A stretch of DNA of 64,000 nucleotides from Epichloe hybrida (lineage: Eukaryota; Ascomycota; Sordariomycetes; Hypocreales; Clavicipitaceae). Location: positions 3,596,001 to 3,660,000 of the forward strand of contig JAFEKR010000005.1 in the NCBI GenBank assembly GCA_019022495.1, read 5' to 3'. The number at the start of each line of letters is the position of its first letter. Within the stretch, counting starts at the first letter, position 1. The notes under the pieces were generated by a model. It did no database searches. It had not been told where the DNA came from and saw only the letters and a program-made list of their open reading frames with translations. A program made the translations under genes and the position numbers. Shown here one piece after another: positions 23,398 through 35,553 of this stretch.

Positions 23398-24685
23398 ATG
23401 GGCAAACCCGACAAAATGGACGTCGACGACGACGCCGATCCCATCACCGCCAGCTACCCCGTCTACCTGAACCCAGCGCTCCCGCTAGGCCGTCGCCTGC
23501 TCGTCCTCCAGCAACCCAACCGAACCGACGACGCCCCTCGGCCGGCACCCACCGAGCTCCGTCTCAAGTCGCACTCGGGCATGGTAGAAGCCGACCTGCC
23601 GCTCGACACCACAGCCGCCTACGATCGCGAGAAGGGCCTCCGCTGGGGCCGCACCCTGCAGACATCCATGGCCGCCAAGAACGGAGGCACTCACGGTCTA
23701 GCGGGCGGCTTCGGCTTCGGCGCCGTCCAGCAGCGAGGCAAGAAGAAGGGTGAGGGCGACGACGACGAGTACATGGACTGGAACGATGCGGTTCGTCAGG
23801 AGAAAGTGCTCAAGACGCAGACTCTTGGCGGGCAGTATCCTGATACGGATGAGGTCCAGTACATGGTTGGCGTATTCCAAGGCAGTCCGTTCATGTCCTC
23901 CCCCCTTCACCCTTTTTTTCTTCCACCTCTAAAAAAAAAAAAAAATAAGAGAAGGAACAAGCCAAATCATGCCAAATCCTATATTTTACTAACGTGAAGA
24001 AAAAAAAAAAAATCTTTCGTTTCCCTCCGAAATAGAAAACCTCCACCTCACGCCCGTCTCGTCCCTAGTCCATCTCCGACCACAACTCCACCACCTCGAT
24101 GCCGCGACGCAGCAGGAACGCAACGCATCGGCCTCGGCATCCAAGGAATCAGCAGGCTCGTCGTCCTCTGCCGCGCGCGCAATCCACATGACCATCAAGA
24201 ACACCGCCGACGGGGACGCCGTGACCACGGAGACAATGGCCGACAGGCTGCGCTACGTCCAGACCGAGAACTGGCGCAAGCTGCGCTACACGGATGAGAA
24301 CGAAGAGGCAGCATGGGAGGTGTACAACGATAGCCTGTTCCTTCAGCCCAAGACCGAGGAGGCGGCGGCGGCGGCGGCGGCGGCGGAGGAACAGGAGAAG
24401 AAGGCGGATGGGGAGCAGGGGGCCAAGGAGAGGGATCTGGAAGACCTTGTCCCCAGGTTTGGTGCGACATGGGGCTCCAAGCAGATTCTCGAGGCTGTGA
24501 GCGGCATCGTGAAGCCAGAGGCTGAGCCCCAGCCGGCAGCCAAGCCTGAACCAAAGACCGAGGCGCCTGCCGTACCTGACGAGGCGAGGAGACCCAAGGC
24601 TCGGCCGCGCGGTGGTGCCGCCGCTCCTGCCCCAAGGAGGGGCGGCAGGGCGAAAGCATCATCCAAGGCAATCAATATTGACTAG
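23398..24685 (+). CDS. RPC37: DNA-directed RNA polymerase III subunit RPC5 (Rpc37)
   Basis: Subunit of the TFIIF-like RPC4/RPC5 (Rpc53/Rpc37) dimer needed for Pol III initiation, termination and reinitiation. Exon 1 is 23398-23884 and exon 2 is 24036-24685, giving 378 residues. The N-terminus MDVDDDADPITASYPVYLN, then LGRRLLVLQQPNR, is the RPC5 (Sin-like) signature; EVQYMVGVFQ/G continues across the intron into NLHLTPVSSLVHLRPQLHHL. The middle and C-terminus are acidic and Ala/Pro-rich, with an Ala run from a GGC tract (24358-24386), ending in basic RGGRAKASSKAINID. I used a GTCCGT donor at 23885 because it keeps a Gly before NLHLTP. A GC donor four bases earlier gives the same downstream frame. 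The 151-bp intron carries two A-rich homopolymers. The frame extends upstream only to a GTG, so ATG 23398 is preferred. Confidence 0.88.
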
Positions 24686-25551
24686 AAGCGGTTCGCGCAC
24701 CTAAACGGTATAGTTGGGAGACGGATAGACGGTTTGGGGAGGGAGGGGGGGGGGGCAACAAAACAATCTTGTATTGATTACGGCGTTAATCGAGGCATCA
24801 CGATATCACGGACGGACGGTCTCGCACCGAAGAGGATATCGACTCTCGGGCAACTCGGTAGCGAGATGTACCATGTTTCTTAATTTTCTTCTTTATTCTT
24901 TGTCATCAGGAGGGAAACATGGAAAGTGCGTGCTGTGCACGTCTGCGACAACACCCACATGCCAAAACTATCATTTCGTCATGTCGCCTTGCAGTAGACA
25001 GGTCATTATGGACCATGCCTGTGTCATCTCATAGCATGCCCAAAAAAGATTTCATCAGATCCTCATCTATCCTTTCCCCTTTGTCCCATAATCTTTTGTG
25101 AACTCTTCCCCCTAGTATACATATAATGATGCCTTTTTTTCGTTGTTTTTCTTTCTTTGAACAAAGCAAGGAAAAAAATCAACACAAGAGCAAAAACACG
25201 GTAGATAATGGTGGTGAAAAAGGAACAAAATAGAATAAATAAACATATAACATGGCTTGACTTCGCTACCCCGATCCCATGTGGCTTCCGTTCCCAGTCG
25301 TCAATCAGCACGGGTGTCTCTCCCACACGACACGGCCGCTTCCCCCCCCCCCCTCCTGTCAAGTGTCCCCAAACATAAACCAGCCCAAAGTCGTTCTATG
25401 GGACTCCCACGAGGATGATGGTAGAAAAGAAAACCGGGGATTGTATATCTTTGCAAATACAAATACGTACTTCGTCCTTCGATATTCCGTTTTGAGCAAA
25501 AGGCACCTTCATTCGCTTTTCTTTTCACGTGCATCTCTTGGTTGTGATATC
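24686..25551. other. Convergent 3' intergenic region between RPC5 and PAT1
   Basis: About 870 bp that must contain both 3' UTRs. It has a G-run (24738-24756) and T/A-rich segments near 25130-25250. No gene seen. Confidence 0.5.
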
Positions 25552-28096
25552 TTACTGCAAAAGCTCAACATCTAAACCAATGGCTCGCATGAAAAGATTA
25601 ACACTGCCAAGTCGCTCCGCAGCCATAGCTGGAGGAAGTGTCTTGGACAGGGAGACAGTATCCAGAACACGGTCCTTGACGGCAAGGACAAGTCGGGTCT
25701 GCTGATCGTGAGAAGCGCTAACACCCATGGCGGCCAGCAATTGCCAGACGTACACATCAATTCCGGCGTTGACGCTTCCGGGGAAGATGTACTGTAATGA
25801 TGGTTCAACTTTGCTGAAGAGGATTTCAAAGGTTTGATCCCTGTGCATCGTGTTAGTTACTTAATGTGCTCCAAGTATGCAAAGTCAAGAATTTGACCGC
25901 CGAATCGTACCATTTCTCCCATTGCTCGGGATTACCAGCCCCGGTCTGTTTCAATAGCACAGCACGACTGAGGATCAGAGTGAGCATCGAGACACCAATC
26001 CTAGTTCTAGCGATGAAATCCACGTCAAGCTTCGTAGCAATTAGATGCAACACCCCGTCAACGATATCCAAGCCCGTCTCGTTGAAGTACTGCATCAAAG
26101 AAGGCATCACCGTGGAGATGAACAATTCAATGTTTTCGCGCATGCGAGAGTTCAGATCGGTCTCGCCGCTCGTGATGGCAGCTCCTAGGACCACGTCAAG
26201 TTGATCAAGGTGATATATGATCATGGTCAAAACGGTCGTCCGTTGCTCAATATTGAGATGGGGGAAAATGCGCGGAATGGCTCTTTTGCCCTTGGCACAA
26301 GACAGAAAAGCAATGAAAGGGTGAGGGACAGTAGCGCCAATGGGTTCATGAACTTTCATTTCCTGCCAGAGCTTGGAGTTGTAAGCTTCCAAGGTCGCTG
26401 CCCATTCTCGGTGCTTCTCATCCAATTCAGGGTCCGGCGGAGTGGTCATCGGGGGCGGAATGAGACGAATATGATCCTCAATCTTCATCAATGTGTCGTA
26501 AACTTTCTCAACATTTTGCAAAATTCGTTTGCGATCAAGGACAGTTTCCGCGTGAGGAGACTTTTTGCCATTGTTTGAACGTTGGCTTTCATTCTCGGGA
26601 CGCTTGATGTTGAGCAGGGGCTTGGGCGTTTTGGCATTGCTGAAGGAGATCTTGCCCAAGCTACCGGCGATGACAAGCTGTGGATTCTTGGGCTTGTTCT
26701 TGGCGGCCTCGACAGCTCTTTGCACCTGTTGCTCCATTCGCTGAATGTGGTTCTCAGCAGGTCGACCATGACGTCGCATTCCACCGTGACGGCTTCCGGT
26801 TTGGAATAGATAGGTTTGAGCAAAATTGCTCAACGGCTGACTGGGATTCTGCCTCTGGCCAGCTCGGATGTGACTGTAGACCTGATAATAGAAGTCCTCA
26901 GATATGGAAGTGTTGGAGTTCTGGTCGCCAGTATCTCCAGTAGTAGAGACGAGCTGTTGCAGTTGGATCCTAGTGATGAAGTTCTTATCCTGGGGAGTCA
27001 TCAGGCCGTTGTCCTTGGACAAGAGCCAGATCTTGTGGTTGCGCTTCGCTCGCTTGGTTTCCTGGTCCAAAAATGCTGCTTTCTCGTCCTCGGACATTTG
27101 CATAATCTGAGGATGAACGTGAAGCTGAGCCACGCCAGGAATAGAAGCCTGGGAACGATGACCATGTGGATGGGAAAAGGCAGTAGCTGGAGAGTCTCCA
27201 GTACTACGATTCGGGTTTTGTAGAATTTGGGTGGGCTGCACAGAAGGGGCGTGGTGTCGGGACTGCTGCTGAGGCGGCGTGGGCACTTGTTCTGTATGTC
27301 GGTTCTGGGTACTCGAAGGACGTTGCAAAATGCTAACAGGATGACCATGACCAGGAAGTCCCTGTGGTTGCTGTGGTTGCTGCTGTTGCTGCTGTTGCTG
27401 CAGCTGCAAAGACTGTTGAGTTTCTGTATAGCTCGTTGGGGGTCCTTGCTGGAAGATGGCAGGATCCGAGAAGGGAACCTGCGGCTGGGTTGACTTCGGA
27501 GCATGGCTGCGCATCGAAGCCTCCACCTCTTCCAAGCTCATGATTTTTCGGCTGGCCGACGCGGATGAAGCTTGTGCAGCAGGTTGCTGAGGTTGAGAGG
27601 CGGCCTTGGGCGGCCCGATGCCCCAGATACTCTGATCAACGTTGAGATCGGGCAGTGGCTCATCCCGATACTTTTCGTAACCGGTACGAATTGGTTGCTG
27701 AGCAGGATGATGAGAGTAGTATGGCATCGGCTGCGAAGGTGGAGCTGAGGGCTGAGCGTACGCTGCTGTATTGGCTCTTGGTGCAGGTTGCTGGCGGTTG
27801 AATCGGAGGTGCTCCTCCTCGATGGCGTCAGCTACCTGAGCAGTCTGTCCAAAAAAATCAAAATCTTTTCCAACGTCTCCTGCAACAGTAGTCTCTCCTC
27901 CAAATGTATCATCGTTGAACGCATCGCCGGTTTCCTCAAGCTGCTCGCCTAATCCATCATAAGTCTCCTCGAAGTCGAGAGCATCATCTTCGCCACCGCG
28001 TCCCGAGAGACCGGCGAAAGGATCATGAGCCTGCGAAAATCCAGGTGCAGCCGTGTTGTGACCACGAGGGCCAGTGTCGAATCCGAAGAATGACAT
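25552..28096 (-). CDS. PAT1: mRNA decapping activator PAT1
   Basis: P-body protein that bridges Dhh1, Lsm1-7 and Dcp2 to promote decapping and translational repression. Exon 1 (28096-25911) and exon 2 (25840-25552), joined over a 70-bp intron (GTACGA...ACAG), encode 824 residues. The N-terminus has MSFFGFDTGPRG and an FDF-type motif (GKDFDFFG) like the Dhh1-binding motif. The middle (about 120-330) is Pro/Gln-rich with a long Gln run. The conserved PAT1 region begins at KIWLLSKDNGLMTPQDKNFI and includes HGGMRRHGRPAENHI, and the C-terminal alpha-alpha superhelix that binds Lsm1-7/Dcp2 runs from about residue 520 to VNLFMRAIGLDVELLQ. The splice restores QWEKWDQTFEILF. The frame upstream of ATG 28096 opens only to a TTG, so 28096 is the start. 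Confidence 0.93.
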
Positions 28097-30383
28097 TGTG
28101 CGTACGCTGTGATCCAAACAGCGGTTGAGTCAATGGCGGATGGACTGTGCAGGTGGTCAGCAAGGAGTGCCGCAATCGGGGCAAAGTGCGCCAAGGGTGC
28201 ACAGTTCCAGCCCACACAGAAATCAATTGCATTTCACTTCGGTCTCTCACAACATGTGTGCCGTCTCGTCTCAGAGCAAAATGCAGAACCACTCAATACG
28301 CAGCAGATCAGGCTGCCCGGTGCTGGTGCCCAACTGGGGAAGCTCTGATATCAGCCTGCTCATGGCATAGTCTCTTGCAAGCTCGGAACAGGAGACATCT
28401 CGAGATGCGGTGTCAAGGTTGATTCTGTCTCTACTTACCACTAGAATGATGGGGAGTTCGCAAAAGTTTTCAAGGCGCACAACTCTATCATGGTGTCTTC
28501 CCAGAGAATTAAACAGGCCCGAATTGGAGCAAGGAAGCTCAATGGGGGGTCAGGCGCAGGACAACGGCGAGTTGCAACACTGTCAAGCCTGCCAGAAATC
28601 GAGAATGAACGGGGTGAAGCGAGCAGCGCTTCCGAGGAGAGATGCGCGGCAGCAAGCGATTGTTGATTGTTATCCAGATCGCAGTCCAACAGAGGGCGTG
28701 CAGCGAGGGATGAGATGATGTGATGATGTGCTCCAAATCTCTCCCCCCACACCACCCAGGAAATTCCGCCTCCGGTGGGCGAAGTCACTCGCCGCCGCAA
28801 ATGGGTCACGTGCACCACACTCGACTTTTCTTCCAGCTTCACCGAAACCGGCGAAATGAGCAGCGTGAATAGCTTCAAAGTCTACGATAATGCCGACATC
28901 GATCGTTGTCACCCCTAAGACTAAACTGGGAAAAGTTACAAAGCGAACTTGATAGATCTGTATTACAAAGTCAGGGGGATGATCTCTCACTATTGAGCTC
29001 AGCGCTTTCACAGCGTTACTATCACCAAGTTGTCGATTCATCGTTGTGGTCGTCTTGCTTACCCACACAGAAGGCCAGTATACTCTGTGAATGCCAACTC
29101 GTCGTCTAAATGGCAGTCACTGGTCCGAGGCACCAGGGAACCCGGATGTTGGCGTCAATGAAAGAAAAATGTATCTACGACTGCAATGTTTAGTTACTCG
29201 CATCAATGCCCATGGTGGGTCATTAACATTCCCAATACCACACCTAAGGCGCACCGCAATCCATGGCCGCGCAGGGACTAATCGGCTGGGGGTCACGTGA
29301 CAAAAAGGAGGGGTAATGCACACGTTCCTTGTACCATACATGCACCTGGGGTTATGGGGCCGTTGAATTCGATGCTAGAGATGAAAACAATGAAATTAAT
29401 GCCAAAGGCGTTGAATTGATTTACCGCTGATTTCTATGGTTCTAAAAGTAATATAAACAGTTAGTCACTATGTAAGCAGTACAGATATATCCCTGCAATC
29501 TAGCGCTTAGTAATAGACAACGGATTCAACTGGTTATAAGTCGTCCTCTACTCTAGGATGCCGAATCTGGCCTTATAGCGATCGCCTACATACATATGAC
29601 GACCACACACGTTCTGTAACGTAACATTGCCACTGTACTTACAGGTCACTCTTACTGACAAATACTGACAAGGGCGCTGTGGAGTCGCGGTACGCGATTG
29701 TTCAATAAAAACGCGAAATTCCTTTCGTTCGCATGTTGATTGTCACACTGGCTGGGTATCGCTAGCAATCCCGATGTCTTCACGAATCCGATGCATTGGC
29801 CGCAACCAATGAGCAAGAAAGTATTGTAAGTCAGCGGCGCGAAAATTCAACGTGAAAATCCGTCATGTGCGGGAGGTTGCAAAATCGGATGCGTTGCAGC
29901 CATCGGCCCATTGCAAGCATTGCGCGAATGGCTACGTGGCTCGAAGAGGAAGTGCACCAAACTAGGTGTGCGGTGTGCAAGTGCGCAAGTGTGCAGGTGC
30001 AGGGTCCCCCTTCCGGGTTTAGCTAGATCGATCAGGTTGGAAAAGCTCCGGCTGGAAATATACGTCCCCGTACTTATCTAAGGCTTTTTTTTTTTAAGTT
30101 CCGCATTATTAGCGCCTTATTACCAGCTTGACCAGTCCAGCTGGAGGAAGACCTGGTTAAACCTCCGGCCCCCCTGCCAGAAATGTTCCCTCCTGGAACA
30201 TACATACCTCCTCAGCTTCTTCGTTACATATCGAGCAGCCATCGATTCGCGGCTTGCTGTCTGACCGTCCGTCCATCTCTCTCTCTCTCTTCTCGTTTCC
30301 TTCTCACTTCTGCTCCTTTGTAGGACAGAGTTTGGGACAGAGTTTGTTATCCCTCTGCGGATGACCGCAGTCCTTCATCCATT
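28097..30383. promoter_or_regulatory. Divergent intergenic region between PAT1 and the GT15 gene
   Basis: About 2.3 kb without a supported gene. It contains CACGTG at 28807-28812 and the palindrome TCACGTGA at 29293-29300, a bHLH/Cbf1-type core, and a CT-rich tract (30276-30300) just upstream of the GT15 leader. Small open frames around 28441-28878 have no domain. Confidence 0.5.
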
Positions 30384-30390
30384 ATGGTAG
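30361..30390 (+). promoter_or_regulatory. uORF overlapping the GT15 start codon
   Basis: A nine-codon reading frame (MTAVLHPLW, stop TAG at 30388-30390) begins 23 bp before the GT15 ATG and ends after it, in another frame. If included in the mRNA it would compete with the main start and lower translation. Confidence 0.5.
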
Positions 30391-31838
30391 CTGGCCATGC
30401 GCGCTACGTGCGCTACATTGTCATTGCTGTATTCGTACGTGTCTCCACGCTCGCCGGTCCATCATCCCCCCACGACTGTCTTTCATCCTAATCCGTCCTC
30501 TCTTTCCTTCGTAGACATTCTTTGTCTTTTACTTCGTTTCGAGCTTCAAGTATGACAAGGTCTCCCTGCCCTCTGGCTTCGGTGCTGGAGGCGCAACCAC
30601 GCAGCTTGGAAGCGCTGGTGGTAATGGTCGGTCTGAACCGCAGCAGCAGCCCATCGAGAAGCCCATCGAGGAGCCCATCGAGGAGCCCAAGAGCAGTGAA
30701 CCGAAGAAGTCCACCCAAAATCTAGCCAATACTCCCCTAGCTATGACTCCCAACGATCCGGGTTGGGATACCGACTTGGTGGGAACTGCTCCCGGTCCTC
30801 GCATGAACGCAACATTCGTCACCTTGGCCCGCAACAGCGACGTATGGGACATTGCTCGCTCCATTCGCCAGGTAGAAGACCGCTTCAACAAAAGATACAA
30901 TTATGACTGGGTCTTCCTCAACAATGAGCCTTTTGACGACACTTTCAAGACTGTGACAACATCTCTTGTCTCCGGTAAGACTCACTATGGTGAAATTGCC
31001 AAGGAGCACTGGTCTTTTCCCGAGTGGATTGACCAGGACAAAGCCAAGAAGGTGCGCGAGGATATGGCTGAGCGCAAGATTATCTATGGTGACTCTGTGA
31101 GCTACCGCCACATGTGCCGGTTCGAGTCTGGCTTCTTCTTCCGTCAGCCTCTCATGATGAACTACGAATACTACTGGCGCGTGGAGCCCTCCATTGAGCT
31201 CTTCTGCGATCTTCACTACGATCCTTTCCGCGTCATGCACGAGGGCGGTAAAAAGTACAGTTTTGTCCTCAGCTTGTACGAGTATGCCGAGACCATCAAA
31301 ACTCTTTGGGACAGCACCAAGAAGTTCATGAAGAACCACCCCGAACATATCGCCGAGAACAACTCTTTGGGCTTCATCAGTGATGACGGTGGTGAAACAT
31401 ACAACAACTGCCACTTCTGGTCCAATTTTGAAGTTGGTAGCCTCAACTGGCTGCGAAGCAAAGCCTACATTGATTTCTTCGAATCTCTTGATCAGGACGG
31501 TGGCTTCTTTTACGAGCGATGGGGTGATGCTCCAGTTCATTCCATCGCCGCTGGCCTCATGCTGAACAAGAGTGAAATCCACTTTTTCAACGACATTGCC
31601 TACTATCACGTTCCATTTACCCACTGTCCCACTGGCGAGGAGACTCGAACGCGGCTCCGATGTCACTGCAACCCCAAGGAAAACTTTGACTGGAAGGGCT
31701 ACTCTTGTAGGTTGAACCGCCCATGGTTTCTGTCGCTCGAAAAGCTCAAATCCCTAACAACATATCGCAGGCACATCCAAATTCTTCGACGTCAACGGCA
31801 TGACCAAGCCTGAAGGCTGGGAGAATCAAAAAGACTGA
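30384..31838 (+). CDS. Golgi alpha-1,2-mannosyltransferase, KRE2/MNT1/KTR family (GT15)
   Basis: Type II Golgi enzyme that adds alpha-1,2-mannose from GDP-mannose to O- or N-linked glycans of wall proteins. Exons 30384-30434, 30515-31706 and 31771-31838 (introns of 80 and 64 bp) encode 436 residues. Exon 1 plus the start of exon 2 form a short cytosolic tail and the signal anchor ([17 protein letters not shown]). A stem with a [13 protein letters not shown] repeat follows, then the GT15 domain: [65 protein letters not shown] and [13 protein letters not shown], which holds the invariant Glu. The last splice restores [15 protein letters not shown] and the terminus PEGWENQKD. Several paralogues exist in most fungi, so the exact KTR/KRE2 member is not assigned. 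Confidence 0.92.
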
Positions 31839-32411
31839 AGTTGGTGAAGTATCAGTCTTTGTTTAGTTTAAACATGGGTGTGCCGCTCAGAAATGAGAAC
31901 CGTGCATCATGTATTATTACGCTCAGGATGCGGCCGCGGTTTGTTTGGTCGCTGGGACTACTTCCTTCTTGGCCTCGAATGCGCAGCCAAATGCCCATTG
32001 AAACGAACTATGGGATGACTCGATTATGCGATTCAAAGGGACCAAAAGAAAGCAACAGAAAATGGGAAACATACAAGTTGGCGTCTGCGTGGTAATTTTT
32101 CCAACTCGCACTGGGGAAGGAATGAATGTACACTACAAAAGTCCAAATTGAATATGTTTGGATTAATATTACGAGAGGCCTCTTCCCCTCCTAATTTTAA
32201 TGGCGCTCTTTGAACTTAATTTCCTTGGATATGATGTGTTTTTTTTTTTTTTTTACAAAACCAGGGCAAGAAAAGCCCACGATCTCCGCCGAGCTGGACT
32301 TTGCTAGACATCTATGTCTGTGTGTGTGGATGCGCAATATCCGTCGCCGTTTACATGATGACAAATAGTACACCTCCTTGTTGTAGTAAAATCTCACCGC
32401 GCCGCATCCTC
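31839..32411. other. Convergent 3' intergenic region between GT15 and uS12m
   Basis: About 570 bp of AT-rich DNA with a T16 tract (32238-32253). It should hold both 3' UTRs. No gene was seen. Confidence 0.5.
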
Positions 32412-33072
32412 TCAACCAACCGTAGCCTTCTTGGGTTTCTTGGTACCGTACTTGCTTCGGCTCGTCGTTCTGTTCGCAACACCACCCTAGAGGCACGAGA
32501 AAGAACAAGTTCATTAGTCACTGCGCCTTGAACAATCATCTCGTTCCACTGTTGTACTTCTCTCGGCGTCACCGGAAACTTACCAAGTCCAAAGCCCCTC
32601 TCACCAAATGATATCGCACGCCAGGGCAATCTTGCGCTCTCCCGCCCCTGACCAGCACCACGCTGTGCTGCTGGATGTTGTGTCCCTCCCCCGGAATATA
32701 CGCCGTGACGACGGCTCCAGACGAGAGCTTGACACGCGCCGTCTTTCTCTCCCCGGAATTGGGCTTCTTTGGTCTGACGACACCGACTCGGAGACAGACG
32801 CCCTTTAGGGCGGGGCAGTTGGTGTTGGAGAGGGCGGGAGATACGGCGTGGCGAGCTCGCTTGCCCTTGCGAATGCCCCGGAGGACTTGGTTCAGCGTCG
32901 CGCTGAGAGGGCTGGATGTCGAGAATGGAGCGGCGGCGGCTGGGACACGGCCGAAGGCGAAGGGGGTGAGTGGCTTGCGGAGGCAGGTCGTGGGGAGGGC
33001 CGCCGTCGTCGTGGAGGGGAGCGCGCGCCGGGTCGCGGGGGAGAAGAGGTGGCGGAGGATTGAGCCGACCAT
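32412..33072 (-). CDS. MRPS12: Mitochondrial small-subunit ribosomal protein uS12m (MRPS12)
   Basis: Decoding-centre protein of the mitoribosome. Exons 33072-32584 and 32486-32412, split by a 97-bp intron (GTAAGT...CTAG), give 187 residues. Residues 1-55 form a basic, Arg/Ala/Ser-rich mitochondrial presequence ([19 protein letters not shown]). The uS12 fold follows with [63 protein letters not shown] and [16 protein letters not shown]. The second exon supplies the expected end [20 protein letters not shown]. The frame stays open upstream of 33072 through a poly-Lys stretch made by an A/T homopolymer, so I take MVGSIL as the start. Confidence 0.94.
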
Positions 33073-34095
33073 TTTGCAAGAAACAGGGAAGGGGGGGTTG
33101 TCGTTGCGAGAGGGCGGGCGCGGAGAGAGCTGGATTTCGTGATGATGCTCGGGAGGTTTTTCTTTTTTTTTTTTTTTTTTTTTGGCGAAATCTTGCAACT
33201 ACTGACTGGGGGTCACGTGATGGTTTGGATGGGTAAGTGGTGATGGTCTCTGGTGTGATGCGCTTTTTGGTAATTCTTTGTGTGGTTTTTTTTTTTTTTT
33301 TCCCCTTCTTCTTGTATCTCGTTGATCAATTCCTTTTACTCATTCGCACATGTTTCTTGGTTGCGTCGTTGTGAGTTGATGCAATTCGCAGCTGACTTGA
33401 GGTTGCTGACAAGGAAGCAAAATGCATATTGGTTATTGGATTCGTCGCAAGGAGTCAACGACGCTGGTTCGGTACAATTCACAACCGATTCATCCATGGA
33501 CCTACCGATACACAGAAGCTTTGATGGGCAGAAATTTTACATGTAAGAAACAGAGGCTGCTCTTCTTCAACGAACCGACTTACCCGTCCACCCCCCTTCC
33601 AACCGTCCCGTCACATTGCCGCTTCGTTTCCCACCCCGGCGGGTAAACGTCGGGCCTTGAGAAGAAGTGGTTATCCTCGGCTGATCGGCCAAATGCCGCC
33701 CTGCTTCGGCGGCAGGCAGACAGGCAGGGTTGTTTGTCGTGGACTCGTGATGCGGTCGACCAAAGGTATTGTGAAAAAGAGAAGGGGTTGCTTTCCGATC
33801 TGAAAACCGGCTCTATCAGTGCCAGCCAGACCTTGTTTTCCTCCTTTTCCCAAAAAAAGGAAAGAAAGAAAGAAAGAAACCCATCACCACTAGTTTCCTC
33901 ACTTCCCCGTCCTCAATCCGTGGGTTAGGTATCCCTTGTCTTGCCGCGACGACTCAACGAAGTCGCCACCTTCTGGCGTTCACACCTCCTTCACCTCTGC
34001 ACCAACGTCCCCTCGTGTACCGTGTCCCGTGTACCGTGTACCGTAGTGATAGACCGAATTCGGAAAGAAAGGGGAAAAAAAAAAAAAAAAAAACC
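33073..34095. promoter_or_regulatory. Divergent promoter region, uS12m / acyl-CoA dehydrogenase
   Basis: About 1 kb containing T-runs (33158-33183, 33286-33301), the palindrome TCACGTGA (33213-33220) 140 bp upstream of the uS12m start, CGTGTACC repeats (34014-34043), and an A-run (34075-34093) ending two bases before the acyl-CoA dehydrogenase ATG. No gene seen. Confidence 0.55.
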
Positions 34096-35553
34096 ATGTC
34101 TTCCTTCTCACGAGTCCTACGGCCTGCCCTCCGGGGCTCAAGGGGTCTCGTCAAGACTGTTGCCGCCGGCCGTGTAGCCGCCGGGCCTGTCGCTCACGCT
34201 GCAAACCTGTAAGTGCTGACCTTGGGGAGGTTTTTTTTTTTTCCTTCTAGAAAATCAATCACACCGTGGGAAAAGTACTGACAACATGGCCTCGGGGTTA
34301 TTCGTTGGGGAAGGGAAAAAAACAGTGCCCGCCCTCTGACCACCACCTCCTCTGTCCGCCGCCCATCAGCCATCGACATGGCCGATATCCCCCCCACGCC
34401 CATCACCCATCTGTCCGAGATCGAGGCCGCCATGGCCGAGTCCGTGAGCAAGTTCGCCAACGAGGTCGTCCTCCCCCGGGCGCGAGACATGGACGAGGCC
34501 GAGAGCATGGACCCCGCCATCGTCCGGCAGCTCTTCGAGCAGGGCCTCATGGGCATCGAGATCCCCGAGGAGTACGGCGGCGCCGGCATGAACTTCACCT
34601 CTGCCATCGTCGGCATCGAGGAGCTCGCCCGGGCGGACCCCAGCGTCAGCGTCCTCGTCGACGTCCACAACACGCTCTGCAACACGGCCATCATCAAGTA
34701 CGGCTCCGAGGCGCTCAGGAGGAAGTGGCTGCCCAAGCTGGCCACCGACACCGTCGCCTCCTTCTGCCTCTCCGAGCCCGTCTCCGGCTCCGACGCCTTC
34801 GCGCTGGCCACGCGCGCCGAGGAGACCCCGGACGGCTCCTTCAAGATCAACGGCGGCAAGATGTGGATCACCAACTCGAGCGAGGCCGACCTCTTCATCG
34901 TCTTCGCCAACCTCGACCCCGCCAAGGGCTACCGCGGCATCACCGCCTTCGTCGTCGGCAAGGACACCCCCGGCTTCGCCATCGCCAAGAAGGAGAAGAA
35001 GCTCGGCATCCGCGCCAGCAGCACCTGCGTCCTGACCTTTGACGACGTCGTCGTCCCCAACGAGAACCTCCTCGGCGAGCGCGGCCACGGCTACAGGTAC
35101 GCCATCAGCCTCCTCAACGAGGGCCGCATCGGCATCGCCGCCCAGATGACGGGCCTGGCGCTCGGCGCCTTCGAAAACGCCGTCAAGTACGTCTGGAACG
35201 ACCGCAAGCAGTTCGGCTCGCTCGTCGGCGAGTTCCAGGGCATGCAGCACCAGATTGCCCAGTCGTGGACCGAGATCGCCGCCGCCCGCGCCCTCGTCTA
35301 CAACGCCGCGCGCAAGAAGGAGGCCGGCGAGGACTTCGTCAAGGATGCCGCCATGGCGAAGCTGTATTCTTCCCAGGTCGCCGGCCGCGTGTCCGGCTTG
35401 GCCATCGAGTGGATGGGTGGTATGGGTTTCGTGCGCGAGGGTCTGGCCGAGAAGTACTGGCGTGATAGCAAGATTGGTGCCATTTACGAGGGCACCAGCA
35501 ATATTCAGTTGAACACGATTGCCAAGTTATTGCAAAAGGAGTACACTGTCTAG
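34096..35553 (+). CDS. Mitochondrial short/branched-chain acyl-CoA dehydrogenase (ACADSB-like)
   Basis: FAD enzyme introducing the alpha,beta double bond into short or branched acyl-CoA (isoleucine/valine catabolism or short-chain beta-oxidation). Exons 34096-34208 and 34326-35553 with a 117-bp intron give 446 residues. Acceptor 34325 is required because the more obvious CATCAG at 34367-34369 breaks the frame. Residues 1-55 (MSSFSRVLRPALRGSRGLVK, RPLTTTSSVRRPSAID) form a mitochondrial presequence. The domains follow in order: the N-terminal helices (IEIPEEYGGAGMNF), the middle beta-domain (FCLSEPVSGSDAFA, KMWITNSSEADLF) and the C-terminal helices with DRKQFGSLVGEFQGMQH. The catalytic Glu is in AIYEGTSNIQLNTIAK near residue 425, the position used in SCAD/SBCAD rather than isovaleryl-CoA dehydrogenase. 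Codons are strongly GC-ending, typical of high expression. Confidence 0.92.

Noticed and set aside
28441..28878. 145-codon minus frame, and a tiny plus frame starting MSSVNSFKVY near 28857
   Set aside because: No family resemblance and too short to support as genes within the divergent PAT1/GT15 promoter region.
30737..31666. 309-codon antisense frame opposite the GT15 gene
   Set aside because: Shadow of a real coding exon; it matches no family and the sense strand carries all GT15 motifs.
34366..35250. 294-codon antisense frame opposite the acyl-CoA dehydrogenase
   Set aside because: It mirrors a GC-rich, strongly biased coding strand and has an acidic, repetitive composition with no domain. 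The plus-strand enzyme is unmistakable.
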